A DNA stretch of 64,000 nucleotides from Bradyrhizobium sediminis (GTDB lineage: Bacteria > Pseudomonadota > Alphaproteobacteria > Rhizobiales > Xanthobacteraceae): NCBI RefSeq assembly GCF_018736085.1, contig NZ_CP076134.1, forward strand, positions 2,552,501 to 2,616,500, in the 5' to 3' direction. The notes beneath the pieces are model-generated. The model ran no database searches, was not told the origin of the DNA, and saw nothing but the letters and a program-made list of their open reading frames with translations. Both the position numbers and the translations under genes were made by a program. Shown piece by piece: positions 18,250-27,688 of the stretch (its first letter is position 1; each line of letters starts with the position of its first letter).

Positions 18250-18756
18250 CGTAATTCAAAAGGCCATCGCAAAGGTTAATGAAATCAGACCGTCAGTATC
18301 GCAGCTACGGAATCATTTAGCACAAGTAATGCCCTGTTAACATTACCAAAAAAGAGGCTGTAATACGTTCACGGCGCGCGAAATTTCTCTCTTTGTTGTC
18401 GTCCTTGCACTCGAAATGCACGCAAAAATCGCGAACGCGGCAAATTCGGGCAAGCGTGAATCGGATAAATCCAGGCCGGAGCCACCGAAGCGCAGGCGCC
18501 ACGGGTCAGCCGGCGCCAAAATCATGCAGGCTGACCGCGGGGGCGCCGGCGGGAAACGCAAATGAAAGCATTGGCCCGTTAAGCCTGTGCGCCGGTGTCC
18601 AACCGCCGGTGCCGAACGGCATGGGCGTCGCCGTACAGTACGAAGTCGGCATAGATCGACGGAAGCGGGAGTTTGGCCAGCGATACCAGCCGCCGGCGGT
18701 CATTCCCAAATTGCGTTCGCTCAAATGCCAGGCTGACTATCGATCGGATCACACGC
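18250..18756. other. Gene-free stretch of about 500 bp
   Basis: No convincing gene. The first part is AT-richer than the neighbours. On the minus strand around 18590-18690 one frame reads like the end of a protein (LPLPSIYADFVLYGDAHAV before a stop), but I cannot place it in a family, so it may be a relic or chance. Confidence 0.4.
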
Positions 18757-19131
18757 ATGAAGATCCTAGGCTACATCTACCGGATCGTCTCCAACTTCGC
18801 TTTTCTGGCGCTGGTCTATTACAGCCTGAATCATGTGGAGAAATATCAGCACCGCGCGATCATCGCGATCCTGGTGCTGGTCTACGCTTCGATGCGCGCG
18901 ATCTCGGCGCTGCGTTCGTTCCACTTCTTCCAGAAGATCGAGCGGCTCGAGCTCGTGGCACGCCGCCTCGCGGAGCTGGCGGCGGAAGGCCCTGCCGCGG
19001 CCTCCGCGCGCAAACAAATCGTCGTTGAGGTGGGGGCGCTGCGCCGTGACGGCGAGGCGAAGTCCTATATCGACCTGTTCTTCCTCGCCATGGTCATGCT
19101 GCTTTGCGTGGCGAAGATCGTGACGGATTGA
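18757..19131 (+). CDS. Hypothetical membrane protein
   Basis: A 124-residue protein with three predicted hydrophobic segments: two near the N-terminus (YIYRIVSNFAFLALVYYSL and AIIAILVLVYASMRA) and one at the C-terminus (LFFLAMVMLLCVAKIV), separated by a charged helical stretch of about 50 residues. The start at 18757 is chosen because the frame upstream has no protein character. I do not recognise a family. It is convergent with the deacetylase gene, 4 bp apart. Confidence 0.65.
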   Translation: MKILGYIYRIVSNFAFLALVYYSLNHVEKYQHRAIIAILVLVYASMRAISALRSFHFFQKIERLELVARRLAELAAEGPAAASARKQIVVEVGALRRDGEAKSYIDLFFLAMVMLLCVAKIVTD

Positions 19132-19135
19132 TCCG

Positions 19136-20500
19136 TCACACGCTCCCTTTCTTGACCTGAACCAACCGCTTCAGGGAACGCCGGCCGGGCTGTGCCGCAT
19201 GCTGGCCCGCGCGATCGGTGGTGTGTGACACGGCCGCTCGGCTGACGCCTCCGGGATGCGGCTTTCCGGCGACCGCCCGCCGGGACGCGCCAGCCTCCGT
19301 CGAGACCTGCTGCACGCCAGCCTTGCCATGCCTAGCAGATGCCATTTTTTGGGCGCGGCGCGACGGGAGCGCGACAGCCCGGGCCGCCAGCTGCGGCCGA
19401 TCCCGGAGTTCGAAAACGCTGTGGGCCGGCACGGGCAGGGCGATGGCGGTGCTTTGCAGCGGCAGCGGCATTTGCCGGGGCCAAGGCGCCTGCCGCGACA
19501 GCGGAACGGCGCCCGCGCGCCCTTTGGCTTTGGCGCGATCGAGCGGCGCCGGCCAGTCATCATTCCAGTACGAATCGGACACCGCTGGGGCCGGCAGCAT
19601 CCCGGTCTCGGCAAAAACGAATTTGGGAATCTTCGGCCAGCGCGAGATCGCGACGTTTTCCGATGGCGGGTGCAACAGCCATTGCTGCGGCTCGGTCGGC
19701 GTCGCGGCCAGCTCCGAAGTGGCCGGCACCACGTGCACGACGCGATAGCCGCGCGCTTTCAGCTCATGCAGGATCTTCGGCAAGGCGGCGACCGTTCGCG
19801 CCTGGATGTCGTGGAGCAAGAGAATGCCTTTTCCCTTGGCCTGCAGCCGTTGCATCGCGAGTTCGTAGACCCGCGACGAGGAAACAGGCCGCCAGTCGTC
19901 GGCCGGAAAGTCGGCGCTCCAGACCTGGGCGCCCCTCGATGCGGCGTATTCCTCGGTCCCGTCGGCGCGCGCTAGACCGGGAAAACGAAAGAACGGAGCC
20001 GGCGCACTGCCGTCTCCCAGCGCCGCGGATACCGACGCAATGCCTTCGTCGATCTCCTGCCGGGCGCGTTCGATCGGCAAGCGGTGCATGTTGGTCGGAT
20101 GATTTTGGCTGTGGGTTGCGACGGTATGACCGGCGTCGCGGACCTTGCGGACGCCTTCCGGATTGGCCTGGGCCTGACGGCCGACCAGGAAGAAGGTCGC
20201 CTTCACGCATTGCGAAGCGAGGATTTGCAGAATCTGGTTGCTGTGCCGCGGCAGCGGCCCGTCGTCGAAGGTCAGCACCACCTCGCCGTCCGCAAGCGGC
20301 AGGGTTTCGCCATATTGCATGGTGCCGATGCGGGGATGATCCTTCGGATCGACCACCAGGGTTCGCGAGGTGCCGAGCGCATCGGGATGCCCCGGGCAAT
20401 CGGCGGCCGACGCCGCCTGCGCGGTTGTGCAGGCGAGCAGCCCCAGCCACAGCGCGATCCGGTGCCGGGTCCGGACTTCATGCAACACATTACCGATCAT
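19136..20500 (-). CDS. Secreted polysaccharide deacetylase with long basic tail
   Basis: A 454-residue protein: signal peptide (IALWLGLLACTTAQAASA), then a NodB-type carbohydrate esterase 4 domain (about residues 60-260) with LTFDDGP, the metal-binding HSQNH, the FFRFPGL segment and LLLHDIQ. The last 170 or so residues are Pro/Ala/Arg-rich without a recognisable fold and end in basic residues, perhaps binding the cell wall or anionic polymers. The enzyme should remove acetyl groups from an envelope polysaccharide or peptidoglycan. A paralogue lies immediately upstream on the same strand. Confidence 0.85.
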   Translation of the reverse strand: MIGNVLHEVRTRHRIALWLGLLACTTAQAASAADCPGHPDALGTSRTLVVDPKDHPRIGTMQYGETLPLADGEVVLTFDDGPLPRHSNQILQILASQCVKATFFLVGRQAQANPEGVRKVRDAGHTVATHSQNHPTNMHRLPIERARQEIDEGIASVSAALGDGSAPAPFFRFPGLARADGTEEYAASRGAQVWSADFPADDWRPVSSSRVYELAMQRLQAKGKGILLLHDIQARTVAALPKILHELKARGYRVVHVVPATSELAATPTEPQQWLLHPPSENVAISRWPKIPKFVFAETGMLPAPAVSDSYWNDDWPAPLDRAKAKGRAGAVPLSRQAPWPRQMPLPLQSTAIALPVPAHSVFELRDRPQLAARAVALPSRRAQKMASARHGKAGVQQVSTEAGASRRAVAGKPHPGGVSRAAVSHTTDRAGQHAAQPGRRSLKRLVQVKKGSV

Positions 20501-20589
20501 GCGACACCGTCATTTCCGTTTACGCGAATAATTACATGCCGCGCCATGAACGCAGCCTTAATTGCCCGATTTTCGCACATAATTCCAGC

Positions 20590-21381
20590 CTAGGGGACGC
20601 GGGCGAGCCCGACGCTGCGCGCCGGCTCCAGATGAACCACTCGATAGCGATTATCATGGAGATAGCGCAAAAAGGCCGGCAGCATGGCCGCGGTCTGCGC
20701 CTTGGGGTCGTGCAGCAGGATGATGCCCTTGCCGGCGGCCTTGAGGCGGTCGGTAAGCAGCTTCAATTGCTCCTGCGGGGGCATGGGATTCCAGTCGCTT
20801 GCCCACAGGTCGGCGCCGAACACCGCAATTCGCCGCGACTCCAATTTCTCGAGCGCCTGAGGGGTCATCTCAAAGTAGGGAAAACGAAAAAATGGCGTAC
20901 TCGGGGTCGACGCTGCGGCCCCGTGAAGCGCCTTCTCGACGGCGGCGATGCCTTTGTCGATTTCAGCCTCGGCATCAGCCGGCTTCGCGTATTTGAGGTT
21001 GCGGTGCGTCCAGGTGTGGTGGCCGATGGTGTGGCCTTCAGCTGCGATACGCCGAACCAGGGCTGGATGCTCCGATGCCGACTTGCCGATCAGGAAAAAG
21101 GTCGCGCGCACGCATTCCTGCGCCAACGCCGCCAGCACCCGCGACGTCGTCGCGGGCCACGGGCCGTCATCGAAGGTCAGCATGACCTCGTGATCTGCCA
21201 GCGGCAGGGTCTGCGGAAAGCTCTTCAGGCCCACCCGCGGCGTGGCGGCGGGATCGACGGTCAGAACGCGCCAAGTGCCGAGCGTCCCTGGGCGCGGACA
21301 GTCCGCCGCCTGCGCCGCCGTGGCCCACGCGATCGAGGCGACGAGCGCGATTCCCAGCATCTTCATCAGTTCAGTGCCCAT
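20590..21381 (-). CDS. Secreted polysaccharide deacetylase
   Basis: A 263-residue NodB-domain protein with a signal peptide (MLGIALVASIAWATAAQA, preceded by a few residues). Motifs are LTFDDGPWP, HHTWTH for metal binding, FFRFPYFEMTP and LLHDPKAQT. It is a compact version of the neighbour at 19136-20500, and the two are probably tandem duplicates that have diverged, with about 90 bp between them. The substrate could be peptidoglycan or an exopolysaccharide. The Met at 21381 is used; the next (MKMLGIALVA) is also reasonable. Confidence 0.85.
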   Translation of the reverse strand: MGTELMKMLGIALVASIAWATAAQAADCPRPGTLGTWRVLTVDPAATPRVGLKSFPQTLPLADHEVMLTFDDGPWPATTSRVLAALAQECVRATFFLIGKSASEHPALVRRIAAEGHTIGHHTWTHRNLKYAKPADAEAEIDKGIAAVEKALHGAAASTPSTPFFRFPYFEMTPQALEKLESRRIAVFGADLWASDWNPMPPQEQLKLLTDRLKAAGKGIILLHDPKAQTAAMLPAFLRYLHDNRYRVVHLEPARSVGLARVP

Positions 21382-21487
21382 GCTCGTCCGCGCGTATTTG
21401 TCATTGCGCTAGGTGTTGCCGATTGGGTATTGCGTCAAGCGATAACTCTGACGAGTTCGCGAATTCTGTCAAACGGCGAGGCGCGGT

Positions 21488-22909
21488 ATGGCCGAAGATA
21501 TCGACACTGCCCAGGCCGCCGACGCGTCGTTGCTCGACCGTTACCCGATGCGCGACGAACATGGCGGGATTCGTCACGAATTCGTCGCGGAAATCGCGCG
21601 CGCGGTTCAATCGGCCGATGCCGCATTTTTACGCGCCATCGTCGCCGAACTCCATGAAGCCGACCTCGGCGACCTGATCGAGGCGCTTGAACCCGAAGAC
21701 CGCGTCAGCCTTGTCGAATTGACCGGCGCCGATTTCGATTTTTCCGCGCTCAACGAGGTCGACGACTCCGTCCGCGAGGAGATCCTCGAGGAACTCGAAC
21801 CGGAAACCGTCGCGGAGGGCGTCCGTGAACTGGAATCCGACGACGCCGTCGAACTGCTGGAGGCCCTCGACGAGGAGGACCAGGAGGAAATCCTCGAGAA
21901 GCTGCCGCCGTCGGAGCGCGACGCGCTCGAGCGCAGCCTGGACTATCCGGAAAATTCCGCCGGCCGGCGGATGCAGACCGAATTCATCGCGGTGCCGCCC
22001 AATTGGACCGTGGGGCAGGCGATCGACTACATGCGCGACACGCCCGACCTGCCCGAACGGTTCTACGAGATCTACGCCATCGATGCCGCCCAGCATTGGC
22101 AGGGCGCCGTGTCGCTCGATGCGCTGTTGCGCGCGCGCCGGCCGGTGCCGCTGGCCGACCTGATCGACGAGAACCGCCGCCGCGTCTCGGTCATGGACGA
22201 CCAGGAGGAGGTGGCGCGGCTGTTCGGCAAATACAATCTGGTCGCGGCTCCCGTCGTCGATACCGAAGACCGGCTGGTCGGCGTCATCACCATCGACGAC
22301 GTGGTCGACGTGATCGAGGAAGAGGCGGATGAAGACCTGAAGGCGCTGGGCGGCGTCACGTCGGACGAAGAACTGTCGGACAGCGTCTGGACCATCGCCA
22401 AGGGCCGCTTCAACTGGCTGCTGGTCAACCTGGCCACCGCCTTTCTCGCCTCCTCGGTGCTCGGCCTGTTCGAAGGCCAGCTCGAAAAGATGGTGGCGCT
22501 GGCGGTGCTGGCGCCGATCGTCGCCAGCCAGGGCGGCAATGCCGCGACCCAGACCATGACGGTCGCTGTGCGCGCCCTGGCGACCCGCGAACTGGGCGCG
22601 AACAACGCCTATCGCGTGGTGATGCGCGAGGGCCTTGTCGGCCTCGTCAACGGCCTTGCCTTTGCCGTCATCACCGGGATTGCCGCGGTGGCCTGGTTCC
22701 AGATCCCGGGGCTTGGCGTGGTGATCGGCCTTGCGATCATCTGCAATCTGGTTGCCGGCGCGCTCGGCGGCATTCTGATCCCGATGGTGCTGGAGCGGGT
22801 GCGGGCCGATCCGGCGGTGGCATCGGGCACCTTCGTCACGACGATTACCGACGTGGTCGGCTTCTTTTCGTTCCTCGGCATCGCCACCCTGTGGTTCGGG
22901 CTGAAATAG
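21488..22909 (+). CDS. mgtE: Magnesium transporter MgtE
   Basis: A 473-residue magnesium channel/transporter. The N-terminal superhelical domain is very acidic (for example ELLEALDEEDQEEILEKLPP) and is followed by a tandem CBS pair (about residues 155-285, with VITIDDVVDVIEEEADED) and five transmembrane helices. The pore signature GGNAATQTMTVAVRALA is present. The cytoplasmic domains sense magnesium and gate the pore. No M-box-like leader is recognisable in the 106 bp upstream. Confidence 0.93.
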   Translation: MAEDIDTAQAADASLLDRYPMRDEHGGIRHEFVAEIARAVQSADAAFLRAIVAELHEADLGDLIEALEPEDRVSLVELTGADFDFSALNEVDDSVREEILEELEPETVAEGVRELESDDAVELLEALDEEDQEEILEKLPPSERDALERSLDYPENSAGRRMQTEFIAVPPNWTVGQAIDYMRDTPDLPERFYEIYAIDAAQHWQGAVSLDALLRARRPVPLADLIDENRRRVSVMDDQEEVARLFGKYNLVAAPVVDTEDRLVGVITIDDVVDVIEEEADEDLKALGGVTSDEELSDSVWTIAKGRFNWLLVNLATAFLASSVLGLFEGQLEKMVALAVLAPIVASQGGNAATQTMTVAVRALATRELGANNAYRVVMREGLVGLVNGLAFAVITGIAAVAWFQIPGLGVVIGLAIICNLVAGALGGILIPMVLERVRADPAVASGTFVTTITDVVGFFSFLGIATLWFGLK

Positions 22910-22994
22910 CTCGGGTTTCAGCCGCCGCACGGCGCCGGTATCGTTAATCAAGACTTAACGCGCATCGCCGACAATCCTGCTTAGGGAATCGGAC

Positions 22995-23297
22995 ATGCGG
23001 CGCTTACGGCTGAAGGCGGACGGACGGATCGTCGAATTGCGGGACGGGCAGGAGTTTCCGCTCGCGCCGGCTTTGATCTCGGCCGCACCGGCAGAGGCGA
23101 CGCCGCCGGTGGTCCGCGACCTTCGCCAGCGTGCGCGGCTGACCCAGCTTGAATTCGCCGCGCGGCTCGGGGTGCCGGTCGAAACCATCCGCAACTGGGA
23201 GCAGGGCAAACGCATCCCGCGCGGACCGGCGCGGGCGCTGCTCGCCGTGATCGCCGCCGCTCCCGAGACGGTTTTCGCCGCCTTGGCCAGAACCTGA
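22995..23297 (+). CDS. Small helix-turn-helix regulator
   Basis: A 100-residue protein with a C-terminal XRE-type helix-turn-helix (LTQLEFAARLGVPVETIRNW, residues about 50-70, then EQGKRIPRGPARALL). The N-terminal 35 residues look like a small beta-rich domain (RRLRLKADGRIVELRDG). The layout resembles stand-alone antitoxin-type regulators, but no toxin gene is adjacent, so it is simply called a DNA-binding regulator. Targets unknown. Confidence 0.75.
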   Translation: MRRLRLKADGRIVELRDGQEFPLAPALISAAPAEATPPVVRDLRQRARLTQLEFAARLGVPVETIRNWEQGKRIPRGPARALLAVIAAAPETVFAALART

Positions 23298-23478
23298 TCG
23301 AGACCCGATCAAGGCGTGATTAAGCAGAGCTTGATCCGGGCAGGCGATTTCAACGGATGATCGCCCGCACAATCTTAAGAACGCGATCTGACAATCCATC
23401 GTAACTTCGCGGGCCGATGTTGGCAGAGCGATCCCGGCGGGACATAATCGCGCCCGGCTTTGGCATGAGTATCGGTCC

Positions 23479-24297
23479 ATGCAGTTCATCGAGGCCAACG
23501 GCGCCAACATCCCCGCAATCGGGCTCGGCACCTGGGAATTGCGCGGGCGAACCTGTGCGCGCGTGGTCGAGCAGGCGATGCGGCTCGGCTATCGCCACAT
23601 CGACACCGCGCAGGCCTATGAGAACGAACGCGAGGTCGGCGAGGGCCTGCGCGCGTCGCGGATCCGCCGCGACGACGTGTTCGTCACGACCAAGATCTGG
23701 ACCACGCATTTCGCGCCGAACGATCTCGAGCGATCCACCAAGGAAAGCCTGACCAAGCTGCGGCTCTCCGAAGTAGATCTCTTGCTGCTGCACTGGCCCA
23801 ATCCGCAGGTACCGCTCTCGGAGACGCTGGGCGCGCTGGCGCATGTCAGGCAACTCGGCATGGCGAGGCATATCGGCGTCTCCAACTTCACCGTGGCCTT
23901 GATCGATGAGGCCGTCGCCACATGTCCGGAACCCCTGGTGTGCGATCAGGTCGAATACCATCCCTATCTCGACCAGACCAAGGTGAAGGAGGCTTGCGCC
24001 CGTCATGGCATGGCCGTCGTCGCCTATAGCCCGATCGCGAAGGGCCGCATCAAGACCGACCCGGCGCTGGCGGCCATCGGAAAAACCCACGGCAAGACGC
24101 CCGCGCAGGTTTGCCTGCGTTGGCTGGTGCAGCAGAATGTTGCCGCGATACCGCGGACCTCGAAGATCGAGCGGCTGTCGGAGAATATCGAGATCTTCGA
24201 CTTCGTGCTGTCCGATGACGAGATGGACCGGATCTCCGGGCTGGGCAGCGCCAGCGGCCGGCTTACCGATTACGGCTTCGCGCCGAAATGGGATTGA
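23479..24297 (+). CDS. Aldo/keto reductase
   Basis: A 272-residue NADPH-dependent reductase of the AKR5-like (2,5-diketo-D-gluconate reductase) group. The catalytic tetrad is visible: D and Y in HIDTAQAYENE, K in VTTKIW and H in LLLHWPNP. The NADPH-binding end IPRTSKIERLSENIEIF is also present. It reduces aldehydes or ketones; the natural substrate is unknown. Its end overlaps the start of the next gene. Confidence 0.9.
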   Translation: MQFIEANGANIPAIGLGTWELRGRTCARVVEQAMRLGYRHIDTAQAYENEREVGEGLRASRIRRDDVFVTTKIWTTHFAPNDLERSTKESLTKLRLSEVDLLLLHWPNPQVPLSETLGALAHVRQLGMARHIGVSNFTVALIDEAVATCPEPLVCDQVEYHPYLDQTKVKEACARHGMAVVAYSPIAKGRIKTDPALAAIGKTHGKTPAQVCLRWLVQQNVAAIPRTSKIERLSENIEIFDFVLSDDEMDRISGLGSASGRLTDYGFAPKWD

Positions 24298-25142
24298 GCC
24301 TGCCGCGGCGTCCGCTATTCTCCAGTATAGTGGAACTCAGGCAAACCATACGCACAGGCATCGCGGCATCGGCGATCGCGCATCTGTCGGTTCTGATGCT
24401 GGTGCTGCTGTTTGGCGAGGTGCATCCGTTCGGTTCGGTGACGGCCGAGCCGATCGCGGTCGATATCGTCACCGCAGAGGAAGTCGCGGAGAAAAAATCG
24501 GAGCCGCCTTTGGCGCCCGAGGCAAAGCCTTCCGATGCCTTCGACCTCGCGGCGAAATCCGCTGCTGGGAGTTCAATGGCACCGGCCGCCGCCCCGCAAG
24601 AGGCGGCCGCTCGGTCTCAAGAGCCAGCGGCGCCGTCGCCGCCACCTTCCGCCGGAAAGATGGCGGCAGTGCAGCCGCCACCGCCGTCGCAGCCGACATC
24701 GCCGGCCTACGTGCCTGCCGAGCCCGATCTGTCCGTCAAGTATCAAGTGGTGCTTGGCTTGCCGCAGGACCTGTCCCCGGCGGGATCCGGCGGAAAATCC
24801 GGCGATCCCTTCGACGCTCCCGCGTCAGTACCGGCCGACATCGCATCCAATCTCGTCGCGGAGTTCCGGCGGCATCTGAGGACATGCTTGAGGCTGCCGC
24901 GATCGATCGCGCCATCGGACCGCCTCAGGATCAAGCTGCGGGTGTACCTGTCGCCCGAAGGCAGGCTGGCGGCGGAGCCTGTGCTGATCGAAGCCAGCGC
25001 GTCGGCAAAGGGGCCGGCGCTGATGCAAGGCGCCATCGGCGCGCTGCAGGCATGCCAGCCCTATGCGATGCTGCCGGCGGACCGGTACGGCGAATGGAAG
25101 GTGCTCGACCTCAGTTTCACGCCGCAGGATTTTTCGGGCTAG
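24288..25142 (+). CDS. TolA/TonB-like envelope protein
   Basis: A protein of about 284 residues with an N-terminal membrane anchor (GIAASAIAHLSVLMLVLLFG), a long Pro/Ala/Lys linker spanning the periplasm, and a C-terminal domain of about 95 residues (LVAEFRRHLRTCLRLPRSIA, LRIKLRVYLSPEGRLAAEPV) of the TonB/TolA C-terminal kind. It may couple membrane energy to the outer membrane, but no exbB/exbD or tolQ/tolR is adjacent. The ATG at 24288 overlaps the aldo/keto reductase stop by 10 bp; a later GTG (24330) could be used instead. Confidence 0.72.
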   Translation: MGLSLPRRPLFSSIVELRQTIRTGIAASAIAHLSVLMLVLLFGEVHPFGSVTAEPIAVDIVTAEEVAEKKSEPPLAPEAKPSDAFDLAAKSAAGSSMAPAAAPQEAAARSQEPAAPSPPPSAGKMAAVQPPPPSQPTSPAYVPAEPDLSVKYQVVLGLPQDLSPAGSGGKSGDPFDAPASVPADIASNLVAEFRRHLRTCLRLPRSIAPSDRLRIKLRVYLSPEGRLAAEPVLIEASASAKGPALMQGAIGALQACQPYAMLPADRYGEWKVLDLSFTPQDFSG

Positions 25143-25433
25143 GCGAGCTGGTGGGTTGGAGTTGAATTAATTCGCCGCAAGCGCGAAGCACCAACGATAT
25201 GCGCCGCGGACGTGGCGCGGCGCCCACCGCAGCGCCTCTACAAAAAATCGCAAAAACAACCCCATGCAAAGTAGAATTTCTCGACTCGCAGCACTCGTAC
25301 CGCTTGGCGTCCGGGCACGCGACGATGGATAGTCCGCCGTCGTGCGGGGAAGCTGGGAACGGCGAGGGGTGGTGGATAGCAGCCTGTCCGCTTCTCGCGA
25401 TCGGAGGGGACAAGCCGCCATCCGAGGGCGTTG
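25143..25433. other. Gene-free stretch downstream of the broken AraC gene
   Basis: About 290 bp between the TolA-like gene and the convergent AraC remnant. ORFs here have no family character. It may contain sequence left over from the deletion that affected the AraC gene. Confidence 0.4.
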
Positions 25434-26031
25434 TTTCAGTGGCAGAAACAGTTCCGCGACCGCTTCATGCTCCGGCACTTCCGGGAAAAAGCTGAGCCAG
25501 CGGCCTTGCGCCACGCGATGAACCGCTGGATGGTGGCGCTTTTCGTTGCCGGGTCGCCCCGATGCTCCATGATCGCCACCGGCGTCGGTGCCACATCGCG
25601 GATCGTCACGTCGTCAGTGGTAAAAGTCTTCTGCATGAGCTTGCTCCTCGCGTTGTCGAGAGGCCCGAAGGCCGCAAGCCACGGCTCCCAGTCGGGAGAC
25701 TTCCGGAACGACGAAGGCGATTGCCCAAAGCGTTGCCGAAAGGCGCGGGCGAAGGCATCCGGTGCGTCGTAACCGGCGTCCATCGCATGTCCGTGACGCT
25801 TTCGTCGTCCCTGTAGGCCAGCCGGTGCGAAGCACGCTTCAAACGGGCAAGCTGGACATAACGATGCACGGACAACCCGAAGGTCGCCGTAAACTGCCGG
25901 TGGAAATGGAACTTGGAGAAGGCCGCGACGCGGCCCACCGTTTCCAAGTCAAGATCACCGTCAAGATGCTGGTCCATGTAGTTCAGCACCCGCTGCATCC
26001 GGGCATGGTAGTTTTGAACCGCCGCCTTCAT
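25434..26031 (-). pseudogene. AraC family regulator with GyrI-like domain, broken
   Basis: The N-terminal frame (26031 leftwards) reads a normal AraC DNA-binding start: RVLNYMDQHLDGDLDLETVG, FSKFHFHRQF, LKRASHRLAYRDDESVTDM. At 25786/25787 one base appears missing; restoring it would give DIAMDAGYDAPDAFARAFRQ in the second frame, which continues into a GyrI-like domain (VTIRDVAPTPVAIMEHRGDP, IQRFIAWRKAAG). That frame is lost near 25500, and a third frame then reads FFPEVPEHEAVAELFLPLK, the usual last strand of the GyrI domain. About 75-80 residues are missing between them. Two independent lesions argue for a true pseudogene. Confidence 0.82.
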
Positions 26032-26220
26032 CGTTCCTCCGTGGCGGCACCAGCTAGTCGTTCATGGCCATAACGTGCTCGACCGATATTGCGGTTTGGG
26101 ATGGATTAACCGGAAACTTCCCACGACCGCTTGCAGGCGAGCATCGGCATTCGCGGAATGACCGCAACTGCGTGGCAGCGCTCGGAAAGGGCGCGGGTAC
26201 CAAGCGTCGGATATTGGCGA

Positions 26221-26898
26221 CTAGCTGCCCATCGCGCGCCAGGCGTTCGAGGCGAATTGCCGGCGCCAGGTGACGATCACGACCGCCGCGGTCGTGATGA
26301 ACAGCACCCAGGGGCTGACGAACCAGCCGAGATAGCCCAGTGCAAAGAAGAACGCGCGCTGCCCGCGGTTGAAATGCCTGCCTGCGGCTTCGAACAGACT
26401 TGTGGTCCTGACGACATGCGCTTCGGCTTCCGCGGTGTCGCGTTGCTGGGCCGGCGGCATCGCGCCGAGCAGGATGGCGACGTAGTTGAACAGCCGGTAC
26501 GCCCAGGCGAACTTGAAGAAGGCGTAGATGAAAATCAGGATCAGCCCGACGCATTTGATTTCCCACAGCGCGGGTGTGGGCGTGAGATCGACCGGCAGCG
26601 CGCCCAGCACGGCAAGTGCTTCGTTGGTGGCGCGCAGCAGCGCCAGCGCGCCGCCGATCGCGATCAGGCTGGTGGAGGCAAAAAAGGCGGTGCCGTTCTG
26701 CAGCGCCGCCATGATCTGCATGTCGACCATGCGGGCCTCGCGATCGAGCATGCGCCGGACCCAGACCCCGCGATAGACGTTCATGCGGGCAGAAAGGCTG
26801 TCGCGGCCGTAGGCGGTATGCTCGAGCGTGATGGCGTAGACCGTCCATTCCAGGACGAAGAAGCCGAACGCCAGAATATCGACCCAATAAGCCGCCAT
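26221..26898 (-). CDS. DUF599 family membrane protein
   Basis: A 225-residue protein with four to five hydrophobic helices and the DUF599 hallmarks MNVYRGVWVRRMLDREARMVD, ALQNGTAFFASTSLIAIGG and a late FNRGQRAFFFALGYLGWF. Function is unknown. The ATG at 26898 is the first in frame that gives the expected N-terminus. It diverges from the glutathione transferase gene by about 130 bp. Confidence 0.87.
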   Translation of the reverse strand: MAAYWVDILAFGFFVLEWTVYAITLEHTAYGRDSLSARMNVYRGVWVRRMLDREARMVDMQIMAALQNGTAFFASTSLIAIGGALALLRATNEALAVLGALPVDLTPTPALWEIKCVGLILIFIYAFFKFAWAYRLFNYVAILLGAMPPAQQRDTAEAEAHVVRTTSLFEAAGRHFNRGQRAFFFALGYLGWFVSPWVLFITTAAVVIVTWRRQFASNAWRAMGS

Positions 26899-27028
26899 GC
26901 ATCATCCCCGTGCTTCTCGAATGCTGCCACGTGAGGTGCCATCGCGGCAACCGGTGCGACGACGGTCGGTGCGGTTGAAGAGGTGCCGAGCGCTGTGGCA
27001 AGCTGGCCCGCCAAACAGGAATCATCGC

Positions 27029-27688
27029 ATGGCTCTGAAGCTCGTGATCGGCAACAAGAACTATTCGTCGTGGTCGATGCGGCCGTGGCTGGCGCTGCGC
27101 GCCAACGACATCGCCTTCGAAGAAGTGTTCATTCCGCTCTATACCGACGACAAGGCCGACAAGGAGCGGATACTGAGTTTCACCCATTCGGGCAAGGTGC
27201 CGGCCTTGATCGACGGCGACGTTACCGTCTGGGATTCGCTGTCCATCATCGAATACGTCGCCGAACGGTTCCCGGAAGCACGGCTGTGGCCCGAAGACCG
27301 CGCGCACCGTGCGCATGCGCGTTCGATTTCGGCGGAGATGCATTCCGGCTTCATGCCCTTGCGCAACGAATGCGGCATGAACCTGCACCGGCCGGTCCGC
27401 GCCATCGAGCTGTCGGCCGATGCGCGCGCCAATGTTGCGCGCATTCAGGAGATCTGGATCGATTGTCGCGAGCGCTATGGAAAATCCGGGCCTTTCCTGT
27501 TCGGAGCCTTCGGCGCCGCGGATGCCATGTTTGCGCCGGTGGTGCACCGCTTTCGCACCTATGCGATTCCGGTGGCGCCGGCGGCAACGGCCTATATGGA
27601 GACCATGATGTCGGTGCCGGCGTTTCAAGATTGGACGCAAGGGGGGCTTGCCGAAACCCTCCTCATCGCGAAGCTCGAGGCGGTGTGA
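27029..27688 (+). CDS. Glutathione S-transferase family protein
   Basis: A 219-residue protein with a thioredoxin-like N-terminal domain (NKNYSSWSMRPWLALRAN, GKVPALIDGDVTVWDSLSII) and an all-helical C-terminal domain. The serines in the first loop are candidates for glutathione activation, as in zeta- and related classes. It may conjugate glutathione to electrophiles; substrate unknown. The start at 27029 matches the family N-terminus, and the longer frame upstream does not. Confidence 0.87.
   Translation: MALKLVIGNKNYSSWSMRPWLALRANDIAFEEVFIPLYTDDKADKERILSFTHSGKVPALIDGDVTVWDSLSIIEYVAERFPEARLWPEDRAHRAHARSISAEMHSGFMPLRNECGMNLHRPVRAIELSADARANVARIQEIWIDCRERYGKSGPFLFGAFGAADAMFAPVVHRFRTYAIPVAPAATAYMETMMSVPAFQDWTQGGLAETLLIAKLEAV

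Noticed and set aside
18506..18724. Minus-strand 72-codon ORF
   Set aside because: No family match and no ribosome binding site; a partial frame nearby may be a gene relic but cannot be supported.
21382..21487. Magnesium riboswitch before mgtE
   Set aside because: The 106-bp gap is short and shows no M-box-like helices by eye.
19339..21657. A 772-codon plus-strand open frame
   Set aside because: It is antisense to both polysaccharide deacetylase genes and lacks any family motif.
21629..22951. A 440-codon minus-strand open frame
   Set aside because: It is antisense to mgtE and has the composition of a shadow.
22995..23297. Antitoxin of a toxin-antitoxin pair
   Set aside because: The HTH layout would fit, but neither neighbour (mgtE, aldo/keto reductase) is a toxin.
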